From: Symbiodinium natans
Taxonomy: Eukaryota; Sar; Dinophyceae; Suessiales; Symbiodiniaceae
NCBI GenBank assembly: GCA_905221605.1
Contig: CAJNDS010000371.1
Span: 62,001 to 126,000 of the forward strand
Direction: 5' to 3'
Length of the DNA stretch: 64,000 bases
Shown: positions 1-13,100 of the stretch, one piece after another
Layout of the letters: the number at the start of each line of letters is the position of its first letter
Numbering within the stretch: position 1 is the stretch's first letter
The notes under the pieces: generated by a model
The model's database searches: none
Seen by the model: the letters and a program-made list of their open reading frames with translations, nothing else
What the model was told of the DNA's origin: nothing
Made by a program: the position numbers and the translations under genes

Positions 1-384
<384 letters not shown>

Positions 385-484
385 NNNNNNNNNNNNNNNN
401 NNNNNNNNNNNNNNNNNNNNNNNNNNNNNNNNNNNNNNNNNNNNNNNNNNNNNNNNNNNNNNNNNNNNNNNNNNNNNNNNNNNN
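385..484. other. Assembly gap (100 N)
   Basis: Exactly 100 N between a CGCA microsatellite and a CA microsatellite. The round number suggests a scaffolding placeholder, so the true distance is unknown. The missing downstream exons of the kinase gene would lie to the left of this point. Confidence 0.97.
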
Positions 485-572
485 ACACACACACACACAC
501 AACACACACACACAACACACCACACACACACACAACACACCACACACACACACACACAACACACACACACAA

Positions 573-634
<62 letters not shown>

Positions 635-690
635 ACCCGCGCGCGCGCGCGCGCGCGCGCACGCACACACGCGCACGCGCACACTGACAC
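485..690. repeat. (AC)n microsatellite grading into (GC)n/(CGCA)n
   Basis: CA dinucleotide tract with scattered single-base interruptions, then a short GC run and mixed ACGC/GCAC units. It forms the right flank of the assembly gap. Confidence 0.95.
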
Positions 691-1119
691 ACACAAACAG
701 GAGTAGCCGACCAAGGTAGAACAGAATTTAGGCTTCAGCCTTGGACGCAACTTGAGAAAGGGGGGCCATCGGAGGCCACAGCGCGCGACGTGGCGCATGG
801 AGCGACGCAACAACTGCTGGTGGGATGCAAGCGCTGAAGCCAAGAATCCGTGGACTCAGGACCTTGGGACTTAGGAGCCTCAGTAGAAGGATTTCGAGGG
901 AAAATAGCACGGCATGAGGAACCTTCCCATGCCAGACCGAGCTTGCCGGGCCCTCTTTTGTGCATTTATGCCCCTCCTTTACTTCCGTAAGACCCCCGTA
1001 ATCAACACACATTATTTGAAAAAAAAGAACCCTAGAGGAAAAAAACACCAACACAAAAAAAATAAAAATAAAAATAAATAGTGCCTGAAGCGTGAAGCCA
1101 TTTGAATGGGAACAGCTGC
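691..1119. other. Kinase intron/flank, nothing recognised
   Basis: Lies downstream (in gene direction) of the last visible kinase exon. It contains A-rich runs and short overlapping ORFs on the minus strand that resemble no family I know. I searched for the kinase activation-loop exon (a DFG motif) and did not find it, so that exon is probably off the left edge. Confidence 0.5.
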
Positions 1120-4100
1120 CTTGAGGCGTCCACTGATGAGAAGGAAGTTTCCAGGCTTCAGGTCCTCAAGCTCAGTCGGGCTTCTGTTAAGTAACAGAAC
1201 CTCGGCTTTGGGGTTCTTGGGGCTTGGGGCCTTTTAGGGCTTAGGGTGTACGTGTGCGGCTTTGTTGAACAAGGTATACAACGGTTGGAGTTTTTTTCGC
1301 TCCCTTGTTTTTGCTTCTGCTCCTTTCTTTAGCCCTGTGTTGAAAATAATAGCGATGTAGTCCTAACACGTAGAGGAGATCGAAGTGTTCATGATGCACG
1401 AGGGATTTCCTGCGAGAAAGAGAAAGGTTAGCTGAAGTTAACTTATTAACATGTTGAAAAGACAGGGAGAGGGTGTCCTACTAACATGCAGAAAAAAGAT
1501 GGTGTTTATAATATTTTGAAAATATAGCATATTGGCTTGTCTACTAAGCTAACACATAGGAGACATGAAGCGTGTCCTCTTAAAACGTGGACAAAGCATC
1601 TCCCTAAATCAAAAACTACTCTCTGCTTGAAAACCTTCATCTCCTCTCCATGTTCAGAGGAGATCACTTCCACTGGTAAAGCTACCAAGGATGCATCTGG
1701 GGCAACTGTGAAATCAGCTTCCTGAAAGACTCGACATCGGAACTTCACCTAGATGAACAGCACATTGGCGGAAGTGTTTGGAACCTCCTCTATGACATCC
1801 ATCCACACACACACTGCACCCGGTGACAGTGCGAGCTGGCTCGCTTAAAGTTTGTTTTGCCCATGACCAGAGCAAGATCTGAGTACCGAGTGAAGCTTGC
1901 AATTTGCAAGTTTCTCATGTTTGCTGTACGCAAATAAAAACTGCTCCGCGCTGTCATTGGGCTCATAAACCAACAAACTCATAGGAACCGTCACTCTGAC
2001 TATTTGCCATGACTGCTGAGCACGCATCATCCCATCAACAACACGACACCTACGATGCTCAGTACGGGCCCTGCTTGATGGATGGGTCCATGTAGCTGGG
2101 CTCCCCGTTCTCGACCTCCTTGCCGACAAAGCCACCGACCTTTGGTGGCGTCTTGTCCGGGGAGATGTTGTACTTCTGGGCTGCGTTCTTCAAGACTGCA
2201 CCGAAGTACACGATGCTGAAGCCGCAGAACGCCCAGGCCAAGGGGTCAATGCCGTAGAAAACATCGAAGTACTCCTTGCCTCACAGTCGGGATTGAGACA
2301 CTAGGCTTGAACCGCACAACATGCATGCTGCCACACTAACTTTACTAACTGTTAGAGGGTCTGACAATAACCGTCCGCTTGGCTCAATTGCAGCCCATGA
2401 TGCCCTTGTAGACGAAGGCATCCGCCCCGGCTGGGATGCTGGCAAGCACGGCTGCACCAGTGGCCGCGGTCAGCGCGTCGCTACGGGCGGCAGGCGCGGA
2501 CACGAAGGTCAACGAGCGGAGAAGGCAGCAGGCAGCAGCTGCCAGGATGCACAGCGCGGCGAGGCGAGCCATGTTGGGTGATCTGCCGGTGGTGGTCGGA
2601 CGAGGCGTTTCAAAACACTGCTGCGCAACACACACTTCTCATGCTGCTGCTACATTTTGCACATGACACTCTATGGTCGATGCGGATCAGAGCATGCAAC
2701 GGCCTGTTCTTCTGAAGCTGCTTCTGATATGTTCACGCTGCATGAACAGCAACAGCTCAACAAACATCCTCAGCTAGCGGCATCTCAAGATGCTCAGTAC
2801 GGGCCCTGCTTGATGGATGGGTCCATGTAGCTGGGCTCCCCGTTCTCGACCTCCTTGCCGACAAAGCCACCGACCTTTGGTGGCGTCTTGTCCGGGGAGA
2901 TGTTGTACTTCTGGGCTGCGTTCTTCAAGACTGCACCAAAGTACACGATGCTGAAGCCGCAGAACGCCCAGGCCAAGGGGTCAATGCCGTAGAAAACATC
3001 GAAGTACTCCTTGCCTCACAGTCGGGATTGAGACACTAGGCTTGAACCGCACAACATGCATGCTGCCACACTAACTTTACTAACTGTTAGAGCGTCGGAC
3101 AATAACCGTCCGCTTGGCTCAATTGCAGCCCATGATGCCCTTGTAGACGAAGGCATCCGCCCCGGCTGGGATGCTGGCAAGCACGGCTGCACCAGTGGCC
3201 GCGGTCAGCGCGTCGCTACGGGCGGCAGGCGCGGACACGAAGGTCAACGAGCGGAGAAGGCAGCAGGCAGCAGCTGCCAGGATGCACAGCGCGGTGAGGC
3301 GAGCCATGTTGGGAGATCTTGTGCTGGCCAGGTGAGGCACTACAAAAAAAGCTGATCCATTCACGCATCATAACGCATGGCAACCTGGGCGTGCTTAGCA
3401 TGCAAGATCTGTCGAAACAAGAGTTCGGATACACGAACCTGCATGCAAGCGTGACATCGAAAAGCAGTGCCTGGCGCACAACTCTCCCGTGGCAAAGAGT
3501 AGCAACAGCAGCATGCGACAACAACATGTAGTAACATCGGATCTTCTTTTGTCATGATGGCTGAAGCCCATGATTTGAGAATCAGCCTCCCCAGCACAGG
3601 TTACGCTTCAGATGCTCAGTACGGGCCCTGCTTGATGGATGGGTCCATGTAGCTGGGCTCCCCGTTCTCGACCTCCTTGCCGACAAAGCCACCGACCTTT
3701 GGTGGCGTCTTGTCCGGGGAGATGTTGTACTTCTGGGCTGCGTTCTTCAAGACTGCACCGAAGTACACGATGCTGAAGCCGCAGAACGCCCAGGCCAAGG
3801 GGTCAATGCCGTAGAAAACATCGAAGTACTCCTTGCCTCACAATCGGGATTGAGACACGAGACTGGAACCGCACAACATGCACGCTGCCACACTAACTGT
3901 ACTAACTGTTGGAGCGTCGGACAATAGCCGTCCGCTTGGCTCAATTGCAGCCCATGATGCCCTTGTAGACGAAGGCATCCGCCCCGGCTGGGATGCTGGC
4001 AAGCACGGCTGCACCAGTGGCCGCGGTCAGCGCGTCGCTACGGGCGGCAGGCGCGGACACGAAGGTCAACGAGCGGAGAAGGCAGCAGGCAGCAGCTGCC

Positions 4101-7100
4101 AGGATGCACAGCGCGGTGAGGCGAGCCATGTTGGGAGATCTTGTGCTGGCCAGGTGAGGCACTACAAAAAAAGCTGATCCATTCACGCATCATAACGCAT
4201 GGCAACCTGGGCGTGCTTAGCATGCAAGATCTGTCGAAACAAGAGTTCGGATACACGAACCTGCATGCAAGCGTGACATCCAAAAGCAGCGCCTGGCGCA
4301 CAACTCTCCCGTGGCAAAGAGTAGCAACAGCAGCATGCGACAACAACATGTAGTAACATCGGATCTTCTTTTGTCATGAAGGCTGAAGCCCATGATTTGA
4401 GAATCAGCCTCCCCAGCACAGGTTACGCTTCAGATGCTCAGTACGGGCCCTGCTTGATGGATGGGTCCATGTAGCTGGGCTCCCCGTTCTCCACCTCCTT
4501 GCCGACAAAGCCACCGACCTTTGGTGGCGTCTTGTCCGGGGAGATGTTGTACTTCTGGGCTGCGTTCTTCAAGACTGCACCGAAGTACACGATGCTGAAG
4601 CCGCAGAACGCCCAGGCCAAGGGGTCAATGCCGTAGAAAACATCGAAGTACTCCTTGCCTCACAATCGGGATTGAGACACGAGACTGGAACCGCACAACA
4701 TGCACGCTGCCACACTAACTATACTAACTGTTAGAGCGTCGGACAATAGCCGTCCGCTTGGCTCAATTGCAGCCCATGATGCCCTTGTAGACGAAGGCAT
4801 CCGCCCCGGCTGGGATGCTGGCAAGCACGGCTGCACCAGTGGCCGCGGTCAGCGCGTCGCTACGGGCGGCAGGCGCGGACACGAAGGTCAACGAGCGGAG
4901 AAGGCAGCAGGCAGCAGCTGCCAGGATGCACAGCGCGGTGAGGCGAGCCATGTTGGGAGATCTTGTGCTGGCCAGGTGAGGCACTACAAAAAAAGCTGAT
5001 CCATTCACGCATCATAACGCATGGCAACCTGGGCGTGCTTAGCATGCAAGATCTGTCGAAACAAGAGTTCGGATACACGAACCTGCATGCAAGCGTGACA
5101 TCCAAAAGCAGCGCCTGGCGCACAACTCTCCCGTGGCAAAGAGTAGCAACAGCAGCATGCGACAACAACATGTAGTAACATCGGATCTTCTTTTGTCATG
5201 AAGGCTGAAGCCCATGATTTGAGAATCAGCCTCCCCAGCACAGGTTACGCTTCAGATGCTCAGTACGGGCCCTGCTTGATGGATGGGTCCATGTAGCTGG
5301 GCTCCCCGTTCTCCACCTCCTTGCCGACAAAGCCACCGACCTTTGGTGGCGTCTTGTCCGGGGAGATGTTGTACTTCTGGGCTGCGTTCTTCAAGACTGC
5401 ACCGAAGTACACGATGCTGAAGCCGCAGAACGCCCAGGCCAAGGGGTCAATGCCGTAGAAAACATCGAAGTACTCCTTGCCTCACAATCGGGATTGAGAC
5501 ACTAGGCTTGAACCGCACAACATGCATGCTGCCACACTAACTTTACGAACTGTTAGAGGGTCTGACAATAACCGTCCGCTTGGCTCAATTGCAGCCCATG
5601 ATGCCCTTGTAGACGAAGGCATCCGCCCCGGCTGGGATGCTGGCAAGCACGGCTGCACCAGTGGCCGCGGTCAGCGCGTCACTGCGGGCGGCAGGCGCAG
5701 ACACGAAGGCCAACGAGCGGAGAAGGCAGCAGGCAGCAGCTGCCAGGATGCACAGCGCGGCGAGGCGAGCCATTGAAGCTTTGCAGGGTGACCAGCTTTC
5801 TGTGCAGGACTGGTGTGAAAAAACTGTGGCAAGAGATCGCAATGCAACATCCAAGCAATCAGGGCAGCGACCGTTGCACCCTCACAGCGACGTGATCTAC
5901 TTTTCCAACCCCCAATGGCTGTAGCGTCAAGAGCGCTTTTGCGCCAGTGCCTCAAGTTCTTGATGTACAGATCGGGGCGCTGACAAACTGCCCAGCTGCT
6001 CAGTACGGGCCCTGCTTGATGGATGGGTCCATGTAGCTGGGCTCCCCGTTCTCGACCTCCTTGCCGACAAAGCCACCGACCTTTGGTGGCGTCTTGTCCG
6101 GGGAGATGTTGTACTTCTGGGCTGCGTTCTTCAAGACTGCGCCGAAGTACACGATGCTGAAGCCGCAGAACGCCCAGGCCAAGGGGTCAATGCCGTAGAA
6201 GACATCGAAGTACTCCTTGCCTTGGGTTTGAGGCGTTCCGCCATAGTAGAATACATCAGGGTCTTCGAAGGGTGGCTTCTGGGCACCACATTCACTTTTG
6301 TCTTCATAAGCTCCGTGATGCTATGCTACCCCCAGCCCCTCAGCCCCTCAGCCCCTCAGCCCCTCAGCCTTCGACTTGACATCCCCCAAACCCCGAATAG
6401 GAAGGACTGTGAGGATTTACGCCCACAAGAAGTTGTGGCACGTGCCCTCTCATGTCGAGGCTCTTTCCCACCTGAACATGCCGTTAACATGGCTGGGCCT
6501 GGGACCGAATTGCCTCCGACGCCTGTCTAAACCCAGAGCTTAAACAGCCACAAAACAAGGCTTTTCCAGAGGCCAGGGGGAGGGGGTGGGCAGGGGGAGG
6601 GTCGGCGGGCCGGACAGCACGACGCGCGCCAAAAGGAACCCCACACAACAACCGTGGGGAACAATAAGCCACTAATGTCACTACAACTACAAGTTTATCA
6701 GCCCATAGACGCCGTGACAGAGACAAAACAACCGTAGACCTCCTCAGCAAGGCAGTCTCGGCACCCTTGTAGACGAAGGCATCCGCCCCCATGGGGACGC
6801 TCGCGAGCACCACAGCGCCCGCGGACGTGGTCATCACATCGCCTCCGGTGCCCAAGTAGTCTTGTACGTAGCAGGAGAGGTAACTGGCCACCTTTACCCA
6901 TCTTTACGCCGGCACCGGAGCCGGTGCGTTTGGGTGCATCCCCTTGACCCTTCGCTCCGCCAGAATCCAAGTATCACATCCTGTGAAGAAAAGATTTTTC
7001 CTGAACATCCGAAGGACGAGAATCCGAAAAACCAGGCTCCACGCCTCGAGCCCCCAAAAAAACGCCCAGTCGCTTCGGGGGGCGGGCGCGGGCACGAAGG

Positions 7101-10100
7101 CCACGAAGCGGAGCAGGCAGCACGCAGCAGCCAGAAGGCACCTGAGCTTTCAAAGCTCGGGGTCCAAGGGGCTCCGTGCTTTCTCACGTTTCGTTCAAGT
7201 TTCAAACTGTCTTGGGATGAAGCATTCCCAAAACTTGGCACTCAAGACCTTGCTTTTTTTGGATAAACGATCTGCAAGGGCTCCTGAGACTCCTGAGACC
7301 TCCTCATTTCTGAACCCTCAAAACGTCGGCTAAAGAACCCGTCTATTCTGGGGCTTCAGGCTCAGGGTTGAGATGGGAGAAGGCTAAGGTAAGCAGCCAC
7401 ATGTGCAAAGGACGTGCCGAAGCCTAAGGACGTGCCGAAGCGTCCCTGGCTCTCCCTACCCGTTTTCATGCATTCATGTAACTGTGCAAAACGAACTTTG
7501 AGTGGGGTTGTTCTATTCAGGATTTTAGCTGACACGAGCAGAACCCAAGTCAAACCCTATCAAACTTTCAGAGCACAACGACAACACCGATGCTTGTAAG
7601 CCTCGAGACGGATGGAAACATATCAATACCGTGCCCATGCTAGTCAAGCTTGCCAAAACTTTCGCAAGATTCGAAGCTGTGGCCTTAGAATCCGAAGCCC
7701 CCGGAAAAACCTGGCACCAAAAGAATCCAAGACACACAGCCGCAAGTCGGGCCATCGTCTCTGCTGGGCACGATCCAAAAAACTTTGTTAAATGGCTGCA
7801 GAAGGAGTGCGGCTGTTCGTGGCCTTTTGATCCTAAGTTACTAAGCCGTGCGTTCCACGCAGTCCTCCAAAGCCCCTCATAAAGCCCTCAATGTCTGAGG
7901 CCGGTGCTGAATGAACGATCCTCTCCTGATGGATCACCTCTCCACTTCCCGAAGTCACAAGCTTGGAACGGTTGAGGGCTTCCGCCGTGCATGAACAAGC
8001 TGCAAGTATCTCAGGAGCTTGGACTATTTGATTTGTTTGCTTCTGGCATGGCGGCTTCGCTGCTCCGGCGCCAACCAACCTCTCCTATGCGAGAGTTCGC
8101 TGTGGGCAAAGAGTGCGTATTGTGTTCAAGTTTAGAGCCTGAGCCAACTTGAGCCCCCAGTAGCTTTCCACTGCCCCCCCCCCCCCTCCCACTGCAGCCG
8201 GCCTGCACTGCTTCGAGCATCTGCTTCCAGAGGTGCTGAATCTGCGAGAGGGTTAGCCTCCGAAATCCGTCACTCGGAGAGCGCCCTTTGCTTCTTAAGG
8301 GCCTGTTGGACTTCAGAGCTTCAGGGCTAAGATTCTCGGCTCAAACATGTGAGGCTGTGTGGCTGGGAGCCTACTTGGAGATTCAGAGTAGTTTAACTAC
8401 TGTCGTACGTAGGAATCTAGTGATCACGAAGGGATGGAGTCTCCCTCCTGCTATAGTTGAACCTCCGAGCAGCAACCCCGTCTCCCCGCAGCCCCCTGCC
8501 TGGGCTGAGACTGAAGGAAGCGTCCCAGGTCCATGTCACCGGCCTGTCACGAGGAGTCGGGCTTCTCGCATTGCCTAGGGAGTTAGGCGCTGATTTCATT
8601 CGGTCGGGAACTTTGAACCCCCTGCAATGGGTCAGGGGATTGCAGTTTAGGGAGTCTTCGGGCTTCCCGCCCCCAAGACAGCTGCAACTCTCCTCCCCCT
8701 CCCGCTCAGCATCATGTTCAGCCTCCATGACGATGTTGATGCGGCCCCGCTCGCGGTCGACCTCCGCATCCACCACCTCCGAAGAAGGCGGGGGCGTTTG
8801 GGAAGCCCTTTCGGGTTTGAAAAAGGTCACCGGACCGTTTCCTGTGAGGGCAGGGCGACGTCTCCTATGGCTGCAAGCATGACCAATGAGTCTTGCAGCA
8901 GCGGGGGTTTCTAATTTTCCACAAGGGGCTGGTCGCAAGTGTCACTCGCAGGAGCACGGCCCAAGGCCAGCGATGACAGTTCCGCAACGTGCAATCCCGG
9001 GAGGACGAATAATCCCCGACATAGGATGAGGAAATTCCAAACTATGCCCCCTGCATGAAAGGTCCCCACATCGAGGTCGTGAATGGAGACTTGCCCCGTC
9101 TGTGTAAGGGGCATTCTCCCTTGGGAAGCTCCAATCATTAGCCGTGCCAGCGCAGTTCTCCTCACCCGACACGTGGGGTTTAAGTTAAAGACGAACGGGT
9201 CAAGTCCACGTGCAACAGATTGCCAGCCATCCAGGGAACCTCCAGCGTGCATCTGTACACCGGAATGCGGCCTCCCCAACAAGCTAAGGGCAAGGACAGG
9301 GAGCTTCAGGCAGTGACCAGGAAGAGGCTTCGGGCAGCGCCACTGATCCAGAATGCAAGGTCTCCTCAATACCCAGGGAGCCTCAAGAGCGGCCAACTTC
9401 AAGAAGCGCCGTGTGCGAGGCAACCGAGCATGAGCGCTTTCAAGAATCTTTTTCCCGCAGCGCAGGGGGCTCCACACGCAAGCGGAGAAAAACGAGCGGC
9501 GGGAAACAAGCGGTGGGAAACAAGCGGCAAGCGGTGGGAAACAAGCGGCAAGCGGTGGGAAACAAGCGGTGGGAAACAAGCGGTGGGAAACAAGCGGCAA
9601 GCGGTGGGAAACAAGCGGCAAGCGGTGGGAAACAAGCGGCGGGAAACAAGCGGTGGGAAACAAGCGGCAAGCGGTGGGAAACAAGCGGCAAGCGGTGGGA
9701 AACAAGCGGCGGGAAACAAGCGGTGGGAAACAAGCGGCAAGCGGTGGGAAACAAGCGGCAAGCGGTGGGAAGCAAGCGGTGGGAAACAAGCGGTGGGAAA
9801 CAAGCGGCAAGCGGTGGGAAACAAGCGGCAAGCGGTGGGAAACAAGCGGTGGGAAACAAGCGGTGGGAAACAAGCGGCTAGCGGTGGGAAACAAGCGGCA
9901 AGCGGTGGGAAAGAAGCGGCGGGAAACAAGCGGTGGGAAACAAGCGGCAAGCGGTGGGAAACAAGCGGCAAGCGGTGGGAAACAAGTGGGAAACAAGCGG
10001 CAAGCGGTGGGAAACAAGCGGTGGGAAACAAGTGGTGGGAAACAAGCGGCAAGCGGTGGGAAACAAGCGGCAAGCGGTGGGAAACAAGCGGCGGGAAACA

Positions 10101-13100
10101 AGCGGTGGGAAACAAGCGGCAAGCGGTGGGAAACAAGCGGCAAGCGGTGGGAAACAAGCGGCAAGCGGTGGGAAACAAGTGGTGGGAAACAAGCGGTGGG
10201 AAACAAGCGGCAAGCGGTGGGAAACAAGCGGCAAGCGGTGGGAAACAAGTGGTGGGAAACAAGCGGTGGGAAACAAGCGGCAAGCGGTGGGAAACAAGCG
10301 GCAAGCGGTGGGAAACAAGCGGCGGGAAACAAGCGGTGGGAAACAAGCGGCAAGCGGTGGGAAACAAGCGGCAAGCGGTGGGAAACAAGCGGCAAGCGGT
10401 GGGAAACAAGCGGCGGGAAACAAGCGGTGGGAAACAAGCGGCAAGCGGTGGGAAACAAGCGGCAAGCGGTGGGAAACAAGCGGCGAGAAACAAGCGGTGG
10501 GAAACAAGCGGCAAGCGGTGGGAAACAAGCGGCAAGCGGTGGGAAACAAGCGGCAAGCGGTGGGAAACAAGTCGGTGGGAAACAGCGGCAAGCGGGGGAA
10601 ACAAGCGGCAAAGCGGTGGGAAACAAGCGAGTGGGAAAAACAAGCGGTGGAAAACAAGCCCCCCCCCGGTGGGAAACAAGCGGCAAGCGGTGGGAAACAA
10701 GTGGTGGGAAACAAGCGGTGGGAAACAAGCGGCAAGCGGTGGGAAACAAGCGGCAAGCGGTGGGAAACAAGTGGTGGGAAACAAGCGGTGGGAAACAAGC
10801 GGCAAGCGGTGGGAAACAAGCGGCGGGAAACAAGCGGTGGGAAACAAGCGGCAAGCGGTGGGAAAACAGGCGGCAAGGCGGTGGGAAACCAAGGCGGGAA
10901 AGCGGTGGAAAACAAGCCGGCGGGAAACAAGCGGTTGGAGAAACAAGCGGCAGCGGGGGAAACAAGCGGCAAGCGGTGGGAACAAGCGGAAGCGGTGGAA
11001 CTGCGGCGGGCAACAAGGCGGTGGAAAACAAGCGGCAAGCGGTGGGAAACAAGCGGCGGGAAACAAGCGGTGGGAAACAAGCGGCAAGCGGTGGGAAACA
11101 AGCGGTGGGAAACAAGCGGCAAGCGGTGGGAAACAAGCGGCAAGCGGCGGGAAACAAGCGGTGGGAAACAAGCGGTGGGAAACAAGCGGCAAGCGGTGGG
11201 AAACAAGCGGCAAGCGGTGGGAAACAAGCGGCAAGCGGTGGGAAACAAGCGGCAAGCGGTGGGAAACAAGCGGTGGGAAACAAGCGGTGGGAAACAAGCG
11301 GCAAGCGGTGGGAAACAAGCGGCAAGCGGTGGGAAACAAGCGGCGGGAAACAAGCGGTGGGAAACAAGCGGCAAGCGGTGGGAAACAAGCGGCAAGCGGT
11401 GGGAAACAAGCGGCGGGAAACAAGCGGTGGGAAACAAGCGGCAAGCGGTGGGAAACAAGCGGCAAGCGGTGGGGAAAACAAGTGGTGGGATAAAACAAGC
11501 GGTGTGGAAACAGCGGCAAGAGGTGGAGAAAAGCAAGCGGCACGCGGTGGGAAAACAAGTGGTGGGAAAACAAGCGGTGGGAACAAGCGGCAAGCGGTGG
11601 GAAACAAGCGGAAAGCGGGGGACAAACAAGCGGCATAGCGGTGGGAACAAGCGGCAAGCGAGTGGAAACAAGCGGCCAGCGGTGGGAAACAAGCGGTGGG
11701 AAACAAGCGGCAAGCGGTGGGAAACAAGCGGCAAGCGGTGGGAAACAAGCGGTGGGAAACAAGCGGTGGGAAACAAGCGGCAAGCGGTGGGAAACAAGCG
11801 GCAAGCGGTGGGAAACAAGCGGTGGGAAACAAGCGGCAAGCGGTGGGAAACAAGCGGCGGGAAAACAAGCGGTGGGAAGCAAGCGGCGGGAAACAAGTGG
11901 CGGGAAACGAGCGTTGGGAAACAAGCGGTGGAAAACAAGCGGTGGAAAACAAGCGGCGGAAAACAAGCGGTGCATGTGAAACAAGCGGTGGAGAACAAGC
12001 GGTGGGAAACAAGCGGTGGGAAACAAGCGGTGGGAAGCAAGCGGTGGGAAACAGTGGCTGGAAACAAGCGGTGGAAAACAAGGAGAAACAAGCGTCGCGA
12101 AACAAGCGGGAAACAAGCGGTGCGCAACAAGCGGCGGGAAACCAAGCGGCGGGAAACAATCAGCGGGAAACAAGCGACATCTAGAGCGAGCTGACACTCT
12201 CGCACACATACCATGGTCGAAATCACACTGCGGCCCAAGTTTCCGCACGCACTCCATGGATCTTAAGAAGTAAACAAACCTCTCCTGTATCTTTCGAGTA
12301 GATCTTGTTCCAATTCAGCAGGGTGTGCCTGTCTGTGAGTGGTTGCGATTATGTTTTGTGTCTTTTTGGGGGGGGGGCGGGGGGGGGGGGGCGGGGGGGG
12401 GGGGGGGGGGGCCGGGGGGGGGGGGCGGGGGGGGGGGGGGCGGGGGGCGGGCGGGGGGGGGGGGGGGGGGCGGGGGGGGGGGGCGGGGGGGGGGGGCGGG
12501 GGGGGGGGGCGGGGGGGGGGGGCGGGGGGGGGGGGGCGGGGGGGGGGGGGCGGGGGGGGGGGGGGGGGGGGGGGGGGGGAGGTTGTAGGGTTTAGGGTGA
12601 CAGGGTTCAGTGTTCGGGTTTAGGGCCAGGCAGTCCTTTGCAACATTCGCACCTAGATCTTGACCCTGATTTTGCAAACGTAGACTTGCAGAACATACAT
12701 GCACAACTGAACATTATATCCCGCCGTTGGCTGGCCAGCCCAAACACCCAAAATGCAAGACATCGCAAGACACAGCGCCTGGCAGCTCTGCCTTGGCCGA
12801 ACCCAAAACATGTTCAGAAGATGTCAGAAGGCCTGGATAACATTGTCACGGTCACGAAGCTGCTGGAGAAGAACGACCTCGTTCTGGAAGGCCTCGAGAG
12901 AGGGCCGTTCAAAAGGGCCCGCTGTGAAACTTGGATGACGCCGTTGCTTCTCCAAAGGCGCTTCGGGGGGGGTGTGCAGCTTGGTGCCTCCAGCTGCTTG
13001 ACACTCTCTGTCCTCGGCAAAGGAAGATAGGGCATGGTAGAGTCTGGCGCCTAATCCTCACTGAGCGACGCAAAGGTCGTTTGTCAGACAAGGTTCGGCT

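Larger units (their letters stand above)
2059..5773 (-). repeat. Tandem array of five two-exon gene copies
   Basis: Start codons are spaced 822, 822, 822 and 735 bp apart. The three 822-bp units beginning at 2794, 3616 and 4438 are almost identical along their full length, intergenic DNA included. The last copy has a different, shorter spacer, and the first copy (5773) a different upstream sequence. Intron variants (gggtctgac in the two outer copies, gcgtcggac in the inner three) show sequence exchange between copies. The near-identity argues for recent amplification or ongoing gene conversion. Confidence 0.95.

Noticed and set aside
691-1119. Kinase DFG exon
   Set aside because: Searched on the minus strand for a DFG-type motif after the DLKPGN exon; none found.
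2573-5900. Spliced-leader (DinoSL) relic upstream of the small-gene copies
   Set aside because: I compared the sequence upstream of each ATG with the known leader end (TTTTGGCTCAAG) by eye and saw no convincing match.
8911-12257. ORFs of up to 1082 codons on both strands
   Set aside because: They are produced by the 14/21-bp minisatellite, which lacks stops in several frames. The translations are the repeat itself, and kinase exons on both sides place the region in an intron.
12305-12704. Gly-rich and Pro-rich ORFs
   Set aside because: Translation of a near-homopolymeric G tract in every frame; no unique coding sequence.
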